NCBI GenBank assembly: GCA_025465385.1
Contig: JAODNG010000245.1
Location: 1 to 15,311, forward strand
Length of the DNA stretch: 15,311 nt
Direction: 5' to 3'
Origin: Pseudonocardiales bacterium
GTDB lineage: Bacteria > Actinomycetota > Actinomycetes > Mycobacteriales > Pseudonocardiaceae
Position 1 is the stretch's first letter. Every line of letters starts with the position of its first letter. Under the pieces are notes generated by a model. The model saw only the letters and a list, made by a program, of their open reading frames with translations. It was not told the DNA's origin and made no database searches. The position numbers and the translations under genes are program-made. Below are positions 1 to 6,561 of this stretch, one piece after another.

Positions 1-297
1 GCGGCCGCTCGGTTGCTCGCCGACAAGGTCGTCGAGGGCACCCAGGCCGACGTAACGCGCTGCCGCGAGTACGCCGAGTCCTCCCCCGCGATCGCAACCG
101 CACTCAACCGGTACCTCGGCTACGAGGAAGCGGCCTCCATCGCCAAGGAAGCACTACTCCAGCGGCGCAGCATCGCCGACGTGGTGCGCGCACGTGGTCA
201 CGTCGACGACGGCACCATCACCGCCGAGCAGCTCAACAATGCCCTCGACGTGCTAGGCATGGCCATTTCCCCGCGTTCTGGAAGCAAACCGCAGTAA
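1..297 (+). CDS. fum: Class II fumarate hydratase, C-terminal fragment
   Basis: The gene is cut by the window edge; reading frame 1 is open from base 1 to the TAA at 295-297, so only the last 98 residues are visible. They match the C-terminal helical domain of the fumarase/aspartase superfamily: a helix with RCREYAESSPAIATALNRYLGY, then GYEEAASIAKEAL, and a final small domain ending in ALDVLGMA. The ending resembles actinobacterial fumarase (the mycobacterial Rv1098c type) more than aspartate ammonia-lyase, but the catalytic residues lie outside the window. Class II fumarase reversibly hydrates fumarate to malate in the cytosolic TCA cycle. The fum-phoH2-prenyl transferase neighbourhood also occurs in mycobacteria, which supports the call. 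The in-frame TTG at 13 is an internal codon, not a start. A long hairpin overlaps the stop codon. Confidence 0.85.
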   Translation, partial: AAARLLADKVVEGTQADVTRCREYAESSPAIATALNRYLGYEEAASIAKEALLQRRSIADVVRARGHVDDGTITAEQLNNALDVLGMAISPRSGSKPQ

Positions 298-320
298 CGA
301 CGGTTTGCCCCCAGAACGCG
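272..320 (+). terminator. Long hairpin across the fum stop codon
   Basis: An outer 10-bp stem (272-281 with 311-320, CGCGTTCTGG/CCAGAACGCG) and an inner 8-bp stem (284-291 with 301-308, GCAAACCG/CGGTTTGC) are separated only by a 2x2 internal loop (AA/CC). The loop is 9 bases, 292-300, and contains the TAA stop. No U-tract follows on either strand, which is common for actinobacterial terminators. It lies between the 3' ends of fum and the opposing SH3-like gene, so it could act in both directions. That it terminates is inferred from structure and position. Confidence 0.6.
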
Positions 321-363
321 GAAAGTCAGGAATCGCTGGTACATCGCTGAGCTGCTCAGTGCT

Positions 364-390
364 ATGCGGGCGCATGGATAACTCCCGCAT
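364..390 (-). terminator. Short hairpin just after the SH3-like gene
   Basis: A 7-bp perfect inverted repeat, ATGCGGG (364-370) and CCCGCAT (384-390) with a 13-base loop, begins 2 bases past the stop codon (393-395) of the minus-strand gene. It is placed like a 3' end hairpin but has no U-tract, and the stem is modest. Confidence 0.3.
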
Positions 391-392
391 CG

Positions 393-821
393 TCACCCTC
401 TGACAGATGCCGGCGGTGGGCTCGTCTCACAAGGCACGTTGCTGCCGTACCCAGCCAACTGGTCGTCCCGAACCCAACCCTGCTCTCCCGTGGAGGTATT
501 GCGCACGTCGGTCCAGGTACCACCATCTCCTGGTGTGTAGCAGAGGTACTGGGCGCGCTGGTCGTACATCCCCTGTCCCGTTTGGATGCAGGAATTGCTG
601 GGGCCACTGCGCAAGGTCACGGTATTGGCCGGGAAGTTCGCCCAGCCATGGGGATCCTTAGCCGGGTAGTTCAGGCCGCAAGCCACGGTGGTCGACGACC
701 CCACACCAGGACCCTTCTTCGGTGGTGTAGGCGCATCGGCGCTTGCCGGCGCGGCGAACGCGAGTGTGACCGTAGCCGCAGCTAGTATGGAGCCGGCCAC
801 GCGTGCGGAGGTCCAAGACAT
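393..821 (-). CDS. Small secreted SH3-like domain protein
   Basis: A 142-residue protein read from ATG at 821, preceded by an AGAGGGG ribosome binding site 8-10 bases upstream; a TTG directly before the ATG could extend it by one codon. Residues 1-28 form a signal peptide: positive R7, a hydrophobic run SILAAATVTLAFAA, and an APASA cleavage box before D29. The mature part has a Pro/Lys-rich linker (TPPKKG) and then a bacterial SH3-like fold signature: NTVTLRSGPSNSC, QYLCYTPGDGGTWTDV and EQGWVRDDQLAG. Four cysteines in the mature part (in VACGLN, SNSCIQ, YLCYT and VPCET) suggest two disulfides, as expected outside the cell. Such domains bind cell-wall peptides or other extracellular ligands, but no ligand can be named here. 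There is no catalytic domain. It is transcribed divergently from the SARP regulator, which makes it a possible target. The function is otherwise unknown. Confidence 0.8.
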   Translation of the reverse strand: MSWTSARVAGSILAAATVTLAFAAPASADAPTPPKKGPGVGSSTTVACGLNYPAKDPHGWANFPANTVTLRSGPSNSCIQTGQGMYDQRAQYLCYTPGDGGTWTDVRNTSTGEQGWVRDDQLAGYGSNVPCETSPPPASVRG

Positions 822-1013
822 CAAGAAAGCCCCTCTCTAACTCGACTCATGGGAATCCCAGGTCCCCCGCCCGACCGTTCCCCTGGGATCCGTTGCGTTG
901 CGAGCACCACGCTAGGTCCTGCCGCTTTCCTTCCGGTTTCCGGCCACTTGCTCTTGTTCACTCACGGACGCACCAGCGGCCCCTGCGGTGACCGGATGGA
1001 GCCCTTATGTGAG

Positions 1014-1048
1014 CGTTCCCCCGAGCTGACACACCGATCGGGGGAACG
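1014..1048. promoter_or_regulatory. 11-bp perfect inverted repeat upstream of the SARP gene
   Basis: CGTTCCCCCGA (1014-1024) is exactly mirrored by TCGGGGGAACG (1038-1048) across a 13-base spacer. The arms repeat every 24 bases, a little over two helical turns, which suits a dimeric or tandem regulator on one DNA face. It could also form an RNA hairpin if transcription starts upstream of it. It sits 75 bases before the SARP start. Confidence 0.5.
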
Positions 1049-1059
1049 TCCGGTTACCA

Positions 1060-1081
1060 AGCGACAGCGTGTCGCTACACT
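1060..1081 (+). promoter_or_regulatory. Dyad operator overlapping a candidate SARP promoter
   Basis: AGCGACA (1060-1066) and TGTCGCT (1070-1076) form a perfect 7-bp dyad with a GCG centre. Its last base begins TACACT (1076-1081), which fits the actinobacterial TAnnnT -10 pattern and lies 42 bases before the ATG. A weak GTTACC (1053-1058) is in -35 position with a 17-base spacer, so the dyad would lie between the promoter boxes. Repression through this dyad is an inference; no binding protein can be assigned. Confidence 0.35.
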
Positions 1082-1123
1082 CGGTGCCAATCCTGGCAGG
1101 CACAGCGGCGGAGCGGGGGGCAG

Positions 1124-3673
1124 ATGGACTTCGAGGTTCTCGGCCCGTTGCGGGCCCGGCGAGAAGGGCAGCCGGTCCAACTTTCCGCGCCGATGCCCCG
1201 CATGCTGCTCGGCGTCCTGCTCACCCGGGCGAACAAGCCGGTCCCGGTCGACGTCCTGGTTGATGCCCTGTGGGCGGGTGAGCGAGATCCGCGCGCGGCC
1301 AAGAAGCTGCAGCTGCACGTCCATCGGTTGCGCCGGGTGCTGGGAGATCCGGGGCGGATCCGTTTCGACAACGGCGGCTACACGCTACGAGTGGACCCTG
1401 GCGAACTCGACGCCGAGCGATTCGAGTCCGCGCTGGCCGAGAGCACGGACATCGAAGAACCGGCGCGCGCTGTTGGGGTGCTGCGCGCGGCGCTGCGGTT
1501 GTGGCGCGGGGAGCCGTTCAGCGATATCACCGACCTACCGTTGTTACGCGCCGAGGCCGACCGGCTGACCGAGCGCCGGCTCACCGGCCTCGCCCAACTG
1601 TATTGCGTTGAGCTGGCTTGCGGACATGCCAATGCGATCATCCCCGAACTCGTCGAGCTCGCTGCCCGGCACCCGATGCGGGAACAGCTGCAGGGGTTGT
1701 TGATGACCGCGCTCTACCAGGCCGGCCGGCAGGCTGAAGCGCTGGAGGTCTACCACCGCACCCGAAGCGCCCTGGTCGAGCAGCTCGGGTTGGAGCCCGG
1801 TAACGAGTTGCAGCGGCTGGAGCGGGCCATCCTGACCGGCGACCCGATGCTGGAAGCTCCGACGGGTCCCCTCATCACGCCGGCGCAGCTCCCCGCCGAC
1901 ATCACCGATTTCACCGGGCGACGGGCACAGCTCGCCACCGTGGCGCACCTGGCCGCCGCAGCAGATCGGGTCGCAACGGTGCTCGTCGCGATCACAGGAA
2001 AGGCCGGGGTGGGTAAGACCACACTGGCCGTCCGTGCCGCACACCGACTGCGCGTCCAGTACCCAGATGGGCAGCTGTTCGTCGACCTCCGACCGCAGGC
2101 CCACCCGCTCACACCGGCGGAGGTGCTGGCCCGGTTCCTGCGCTCGCTCGGGGTGGACCGGACCGCGATCCCCGACGATGCCGAGGAACGCGCCGCGTTG
2201 TATCGCAGCCGGCTCGCCGACCGGCGGGTGCTCATCGTGCTGGACAATGCGGAGTGCGAAGCACAGCTGCGACCGCTGCTACCCGGCACCCCCGGGTGCG
2301 CGGTGCTGATCACCAGCAGAACCCGGTTGGCCGGTTTGACCGGCGCCCGGCTGATCGATTTGGACGTCTTCAAAGCGGACCAAGCTGTCGAGCTGCTGGC
2401 CCGGCTTGCCGGGCCGCGGCGGGTCGCGACGGAATCCGCAGCAGCGACGGAGATCGTGCGGCTGTGCGGTTTCCTGCCGTTGGCGCTGCGGATTGCGGGA
2501 GCCCGGCTGGGTAGTCGACGGCACTGGCCGCTGTCCCGCTTCGAGGCTGATCTGGCCGACGAGCAGCACCGTCTGGACAAGCTACGGCTCGGAGATCTGG
2601 ACGTGCGGGCCAGCCTCGCCCTGAGCTATCAAAGCCTAGACGCGACAGCTCAGCGCGCCTTCCGGCTCCTCGGACTGCTCGAGGTCCGCGATTTCGCTGC
2701 CTGGGCGGCCGCGGCCATGCTCGACGTGTCGCAGTGGCGGGCCGAAGAGCTGGTGGACAGCCTGGTCGATGTGCATCTGCTCGACGTGGCAGGGCATGGC
2801 GCTTCGGGACAGTTGCGTTACCGCTTCCATAGCCTGCTGCGCGCCTACGCCCGGGAGCTAACCTCCGCCCAGGAAACGCAAGCTGATCGACGCGCTGCAC
2901 TGGATCGAGCGTTCGGCGGATGGCTGGCTCTAGCCGAAGGGGCCGCCCGACACCTGCCCAGTTCCACCTTCGCCCAGACTTTTGCAGCCGGAACCCGCTG
3001 GCGACCGGACGAGGCGATACTCAAGGCGGTGATCAGCGACCCGTGCGGTTGGTTCAAGGTCGAACGGCCGGCCGTGGCGGGAGCCGTCGAGCAGGCGTTC
3101 TCCGTCGGGTCGGGCCAGCTCGGCTGGGCGCTGGGCGTACGACTTGCCAGGATCTTCCTCATCCGCGGGTACTACGACGACTGGCGGCACATCTGCGAGC
3201 TGATGCTCACAGGAGCTCGACGAGCGGTCAGCGGCGCAGCGGATGGCATGACGGCGCGCCCTCCGACCGAGCTGCACCGCCTGGCGCTGCGCCTCGATGA
3301 GGCGCAAGACGGCATCGAAGAGATTCTCAGGGCATCCGCGGCCCCTGGCGGCCGTGTGATTCGCCCGCCGGTCACCGGCGCCATCGGCACAGTCAGCGAA
3401 GCCTTGCCCCGCCTGGACTGCGCCCTAGCCTCCCTGCGCGAGTTGGCCGACCGCCACAGCGACGCCTCGACGATGCGCCGGCTCGGCACAGTGCACCGGC
3501 TGCAGAGGTCGTTCGAGAAGACCGCGCGCTGCGTGCAGCAGGTACTAGAAGCCCTCGACGTTTTCTCCGATCCCCTTCCGGGCGTTGCGCTGGTTGCGTC
3601 CGAGCAACCTCGTGAACTGGCGAGAAATGACCGGTTGGCCGCTCTCCAAGGCGTCCCGCATGCGGGTTGGTAG
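1124..3673 (+). CDS. SARP-family transcriptional regulator with NB-ARC ATPase (AfsR-like)
   Basis: An 849-residue regulator starting at ATG 1124 after a G-rich ribosome binding site (GAGCGGGGGG). Domains in order: an OmpR-type winged helix (about 1-95, beginning MDFEVLGPL, with KLQLHVHRLRRVLGD as recognition region); a bacterial transcriptional activation domain (about 97-240, ending LVEQLGLEPGNELQRLERAIL); and an NB-ARC/STAND ATPase with Walker A GKAGVGKTT (292-300), Walker B RRVLIVLDNA (367-376), LITSRTRLAGL (395-405) and the GLPLAL-like motif CGFLPLAL (448-455). A winged-helix section ends in YRFHSLLRAYAREL (566-579). The C-terminal 240 residues keep only faint TPR-like traces, unlike the longer TPR tails of AfsR. 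SARPs usually activate secondary metabolism from repeat sequences near -35, with ATP binding controlling a closed state. No biosynthetic genes are visible nearby, so the target is unknown. The likely partner by position is the divergent SH3-like gene. Confidence 0.9.
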   Translation: MDFEVLGPLRARREGQPVQLSAPMPRMLLGVLLTRANKPVPVDVLVDALWAGERDPRAAKKLQLHVHRLRRVLGDPGRIRFDNGGYTLRVDPGELDAERFESALAESTDIEEPARAVGVLRAALRLWRGEPFSDITDLPLLRAEADRLTERRLTGLAQLYCVELACGHANAIIPELVELAARHPMREQLQGLLMTALYQAGRQAEALEVYHRTRSALVEQLGLEPGNELQRLERAILTGDPMLEAPTGPLITPAQLPADITDFTGRRAQLATVAHLAAAADRVATVLVAITGKAGVGKTTLAVRAAHRLRVQYPDGQLFVDLRPQAHPLTPAEVLARFLRSLGVDRTAIPDDAEERAALYRSRLADRRVLIVLDNAECEAQLRPLLPGTPGCAVLITSRTRLAGLTGARLIDLDVFKADQAVELLARLAGPRRVATESAAATEIVRLCGFLPLALRIAGARLGSRRHWPLSRFEADLADEQHRLDKLRLGDLDVRASLALSYQSLDATAQRAFRLLGLLEVRDFAAWAAAAMLDVSQWRAEELVDSLVDVHLLDVAGHGASGQLRYRFHSLLRAYARELTSAQETQADRRAALDRAFGGWLALAEGAARHLPSSTFAQTFAAGTRWRPDEAILKAVISDPCGWFKVERPAVAGAVEQAFSVGSGQLGWALGVRLARIFLIRGYYDDWRHICELMLTGARRAVSGAADGMTARPPTELHRLALRLDEAQDGIEEILRASAAPGGRVIRPPVTGAIGTVSEALPRLDCALASLRELADRHSDASTMRRLGTVHRLQRSFEKTARCVQQVLEALDVFSDPLPGVALVASEQPRELARNDRLAALQGVPHAGW

Positions 3674-3692
3674 CTCTTGAAGAGCGGCCAAC
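3634..3692. terminator. Nested bidirectional terminator between the SARP gene and phoH2
   Basis: GTTGGCCGCTCT (3634-3645) pairs perfectly with AGAGCGGCCAAC (3681-3692), 12 bp. The loop contains a second palindrome, CCCGCATGCGGG (3655-3666). The element spans the last 13 codons of the SARP gene and its TAG, and stops 3 bases before the phoH2 stop codon on the other strand. This placement suits termination of both converging genes; the function is inferred. Confidence 0.5.
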
Positions 3693-3695
3693 TGC

Positions 3696-5030
3696 TCAGT
3701 GCGCGTACTCCTCCAGCATCTCGGTGACCAGCGCTGCGATCGGCGAGCGCTCCGAGCGGGTAAGCGTCACATGGGCGAACAGCGGGTGGCCCTTGAGCTT
3801 CTCGATTACCGCGGCCACCCCGTCGTGCCGGCCCACCCGCAGGTTGTCCCGCTGCGCGACATCGTGGGTGAGCACGACCCGAGAACCCGTTCCCAACCGG
3901 GACAGCACCGTGAGCAGCACATTACGTTCCAGGGACTGCGCCTCATCGACGATTACGAAGCTGTCGTGCAGCGATCGACCGCGGATGTGGGTCAACGGCA
4001 TTACCTCGAGCATCCCGCGATCGATCACCTCGTCAATGACATCCGGCGAGGCGATCGCCCCCAGGGTGTCGAACACCGCCTGCGCCCAGGGTTGCATCTT
4101 TTCGTTCTCACTGCCGGGCAGATAGCCCAGCTCCTGGCCACCCACGGCATACAGCGGCCGAAAGACGATGACCCGACGGTGCGCCCCGCGCTCCAGCACG
4201 GCTTCGAGGCCGGCGCACAGCGCGAGCGCCGACTTTCCCGTCCCGGCCCGACCACCAAGTGACACGATCCCTACTGCGGGGTCGAGTAGCAGTTCGAGCG
4301 CAACCCGCTGTTCAGCCGAGCGGCCGTGCAGCCCGAACGCCTCCCGGTCCCCGCGGACCAGCCGGGCGCGTTTGTCCGACGTGATCCGGCCCAGCGCGGT
4401 AGCCGTCCCGGCGAGCAGCCGCAAACCGGTATTGCAGGGCAGTCCAGCGACCTCCGGATGCTCGTTGAGGTCGGCGATCCCCTCCTTGTAGAGCTGTTCC
4501 AGCACGGAAGAACTGACTTCGACGTCGTTCATCCCGGTCCACCCGGACGGCACCACATCCTGCGCGTGGTACTCGTCTGCGGCCAACCCGACCGCACCCG
4601 CCCTGACCCGCAACGGCATGTCCTTGGTCACCAATGTGACGTTGCGTCCATCGGCGACGAGGTTCAGCGCGCAGGCCAGGATTCGAGAGTCGTTGGTATC
4701 GGTACGGAACCCGGCAGGCAGCACGGTCTGATCGCAGTGATTCAGTTCAACCCGCAGGGTGCCGCCCAATTCCCCGATCGGGACCGGCGCATCCAACCGG
4801 CCGTGAGTTCGCCGCAGATCGTCGAGCAGGCGCAACGCCTCTCGAGCGAACCAGCCCAGTTCCGCGTGATGCCGCTTGCCCTCCAGCTCTCCGACGACCA
4901 CAAGTGGCAGCACCACCTCGTGCTCATCGAATCGGCTGAGTGCCCAGGGATCGGATAGCAGCACTGAGGTATCCAGCACATAAGTGCGCGAATCCGGGGC
5001 GGTGGAGTGTGGCGAGCGAGAAGCGATCAC
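3696..5030 (-). CDS. phoH2: PhoH2-type protein: PIN ribonuclease domain plus PhoH helicase/ATPase
   Basis: A 444-residue protein starting at GTG 5030, with GGGAG about 6 bases upstream. Residues 16-155 form a PIN nuclease domain with acidic positions in YVLDTSVLL (D20), GELEGKRHH (E48, E50), TNDSRILA (D114) and TKDMPLRVRA (D137). Residues about 230-440 form the PhoH ATPase, with Walker A GRAGTGKS (260-267), Walker B FVIVDEAQ (358-365), then LTHDVAQRDNLRVGRHDG and the C-terminal TRSERSPIAALVTEMLEEY. This fusion is the mycobacterial PhoH2 (Rv1095) architecture, described as an RNA helicase and sequence-specific RNase. All expected motifs are present and the length is typical. The role is cytosolic RNA turnover; phosphate regulation, suggested by the family name, is not shown here. 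A partner antitoxin-like gene reported for mycobacterial phoH2 could not be identified with confidence upstream. Confidence 0.92.
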   Translation of the reverse strand: MIASRSPHSTAPDSRTYVLDTSVLLSDPWALSRFDEHEVVLPLVVVGELEGKRHHAELGWFAREALRLLDDLRRTHGRLDAPVPIGELGGTLRVELNHCDQTVLPAGFRTDTNDSRILACALNLVADGRNVTLVTKDMPLRVRAGAVGLAADEYHAQDVVPSGWTGMNDVEVSSSVLEQLYKEGIADLNEHPEVAGLPCNTGLRLLAGTATALGRITSDKRARLVRGDREAFGLHGRSAEQRVALELLLDPAVGIVSLGGRAGTGKSALALCAGLEAVLERGAHRRVIVFRPLYAVGGQELGYLPGSENEKMQPWAQAVFDTLGAIASPDVIDEVIDRGMLEVMPLTHIRGRSLHDSFVIVDEAQSLERNVLLTVLSRLGTGSRVVLTHDVAQRDNLRVGRHDGVAAVIEKLKGHPLFAHVTLTRSERSPIAALVTEMLEEYAH

Positions 5031-5291
5031 GGCAGCTCCCTGGCGTGCGCGGCACCGCGCCCGCTACTCGGTGGGCCGGCCGGCCTCTGTTGGTCGTCTC
5101 CCGCTGCGCCCGGTCGGGCTCAGTGGGACCGACCACGAGGGCCGGGTGCCGACCCTCCCGTGCTCGCCGTGGGCGGATTACCCGCCCGATCGACAAAAGC
5201 CACGATCAGGGCCTCCCGTGGCGAGACGCGTCGAGCACATCCCGCTGCTACCGCACGGTACCGGTGTGTGGCCGTCCTGGGAATACGCCAC
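5031..5291. other. 261-base gap upstream of phoH2
   Basis: The gap contains no convincing gene. A 6-bp hairpin (GGGCGG 5171-5176, CCGCCC 5182-5187, loop ATTAC) is the only clear structure. A minus-strand frame with a TTG at 5196 could encode 90 residues overlapping phoH2 by 107 bases. It is Arg-rich and matches no family I recognise. I see no consensus promoter for phoH2. Confidence 0.4.
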
Positions 5292-6503
5292 TCAGGAACC
5301 GGCCAATTCGGTGCGAATCACCGACGGGATGAGCGGTTCGTCGAGTAACCGCAGATAGCGCTGGTCCAGCGGTTGCGCGGGCGGCCGGTCGGCTAGCCAG
5401 GTGCACAGCAGCCGGTAGCCCTCAACGTAAGTGGTGGTGTAGGCACGCCACAGCGGGTCGCCGAGGAATCGCAATATCTGGCTGGCCCGCGGTTCGGGCA
5501 CCATCAGCCATCGTTGCAGGTAGGCGGACACGTCCGCGGGATCGGCACGCTGATCATGCAGCATCAGCGCAGCGTCCTGCCGGACACCGAGCAGGCCCGC
5601 TGCCGCCGTCTCCAGCCGCTCAGCGAGCTCGCCGTCCATCCGCAAACCCAGATCACCCAGAATCTCGCCAGCCCATGGCCCCCACCCGGGACCGACCGCG
5701 GCGGCCAGCCCGAGGTCAGCCAACCCCTCAGCCATCAGACACTGAGGGGTATTCACCAGGAAGATCGTCTGCTCTTCGTGGTGATCCGTGCGTACCAGGC
5801 CGGCCTCCTTGCGGCAGTGTTCGGTGTGATGGCCCGGGTAGGATTCGTGCGCGACCAGGTGCGGCAGGTTGGCCATCCGGTGCCCGAGATCCGCGTTGAT
5901 CGCTACCCGCGAGCAGAAGTCACCGAGGTAATAGTTGAACCCGCTCCACGGCTTGTCGGTGACCACCTCGTAGCGCACGGTCTCCTGCGGTGGCAGTCCG
6001 AATGTTGCCCGGACCCGATCCCGCAGCGCGCTGGACAGCGCCTCCACAGCAGGTTCGAGGCGCTGCGGCGCAATCTCATCGCGAGCTCGGTGGGCGGCCA
6101 ACCGATCGGCCAGTGGATCGGCGCCGGGCAGGAGCCGGTCGATCTCGGCATGCGCTTGGCGGTAGACGTCGGGATCGCCCGGTGTGATGACGACGTCGAA
6201 ATATGCCGCCACCTCGGCCACGAAACCGACCTGTTGTCCGGCCAGCACCCGGCCGCTGCATTCCAAGGCGGTCAGGTGGGCAGCCAGGAACCGAGCCCGC
6301 GGCTCGGCCAGTCCGGCATTGGGAAGCTCCGCCCGCAGTTGGGCCGCGCAGCGGCCCAGCACCGCCGGATCCGGCCGGGGTTCGTTGTCGACTTGGCGCC
6401 GCAGCGCCGGGTCGCCGGTGTAGGCATCGACGAAACCCTCGACGAGGCGGTCGAACCGCAGGCCCAGCAGCAGGTACTCGCGGACCAGCTCGGCGGCGTT
6501 CAT
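5292..6503 (-). CDS. DUF885-like metallopeptidase-family protein
   Basis: A 403-residue soluble protein starting at ATG 6503. There is no ribosome binding site; TATCGT (6510-6515) lies 6 bases before the ATG, suggesting a leaderless start. No signal peptide or membrane segment is seen. The key motif is HLVAHESYPGHHTEH (215-229): H219-E220 followed by P223-G224-H225-H226 matches the HExxPGHH pattern of DUF885 proteins, a zinc-peptidase-like family. E259 in LMAEGLADLG is in the place of a downstream zinc-binding glutamate. LWRAYTTTYVEGYRLLCTWL (351-370) also resembles the family's C-terminal helix. The length is shorter than many secreted DUF885 members (about 550-600 residues), and it is probably cytosolic. 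The substrate is unknown. The motif supports a metal-dependent hydrolase, but no activity can be proven from sequence. Confidence 0.7.
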   Translation of the reverse strand: MNAAELVREYLLLGLRFDRLVEGFVDAYTGDPALRRQVDNEPRPDPAVLGRCAAQLRAELPNAGLAEPRARFLAAHLTALECSGRVLAGQQVGFVAEVAAYFDVVITPGDPDVYRQAHAEIDRLLPGADPLADRLAAHRARDEIAPQRLEPAVEALSSALRDRVRATFGLPPQETVRYEVVTDKPWSGFNYYLGDFCSRVAINADLGHRMANLPHLVAHESYPGHHTEHCRKEAGLVRTDHHEEQTIFLVNTPQCLMAEGLADLGLAAAVGPGWGPWAGEILGDLGLRMDGELAERLETAAAGLLGVRQDAALMLHDQRADPADVSAYLQRWLMVPEPRASQILRFLGDPLWRAYTTTYVEGYRLLCTWLADRPPAQPLDQRYLRLLDEPLIPSVIRTELAGS

Positions 6504-6509
6504 CTACTG

Positions 6510-6515
6510 ACGATA
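6510..6515 (-). promoter_or_regulatory. Candidate leaderless -10 box of the DUF885-like gene
   Basis: Read on the minus strand this is TATCGT, matching TAnnnT, with 6 bases before the ATG. No clear -35 box is visible. The absence of a Shine-Dalgarno sequence fits transcription starting at or next to the start codon. Confidence 0.4.
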
Positions 6516-6521
6516 GAGCTT

Positions 6522-6561
6522 GTGAGTGGAGTTAAGTGCCATAACACTGTTTCGCACTCAC
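6522..6561 (-). terminator. Hairpin across the prenyl transferase stop codon
   Basis: GTGAGTG (6522-6528) pairs with CACTCAC (6555-6561), enclosing a smaller GTTA/TAAC pair (6531-6534, 6542-6545). It overlaps the TGA of the prenyl transferase (6558-6560) in an unusually AT-rich 54-base gap before the DUF885-like gene. It may end the upstream transcript, with the next gene restarting from its own -10 box. There is no U-tract. Confidence 0.4.

Larger units (their letters stand above)
822..1123. promoter_or_regulatory. Divergent 302-base control region (SH3-like gene / SARP gene)
   Basis: I find no gene here. The region holds three inverted repeats: ATCCCAGG (855-862) with CCTGGGAT (882-889); an 11-bp pair at 1014-1024 and 1038-1048; and a 17-base dyad at 1060-1076. 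The motif CGTTCCCC occurs at 876-883, at 1014-1021 and inverted at 1041-1048. An open frame from 849 runs through this region and into the SARP gene in another frame. Its Arg/Cys/Ser-rich translation looks like a shadow. Confidence 0.55.

Noticed and set aside
849..1568. A 239-residue plus-strand frame running into the SARP gene
   Set aside because: It overlaps the SARP DNA-binding domain in another frame and is Arg/Cys/Ser-rich; the SARP start at 1124 has a ribosome binding site.
4924..5196. A 90-residue minus-strand frame upstream of and overlapping phoH2, considered as a PhoAT-like antitoxin partner
   Set aside because: It starts with TTG, overlaps phoH2 by 107 bases, is very Arg-rich and resembles no family I know; its codon pattern does not stand out from the surrounding high-GC DNA.
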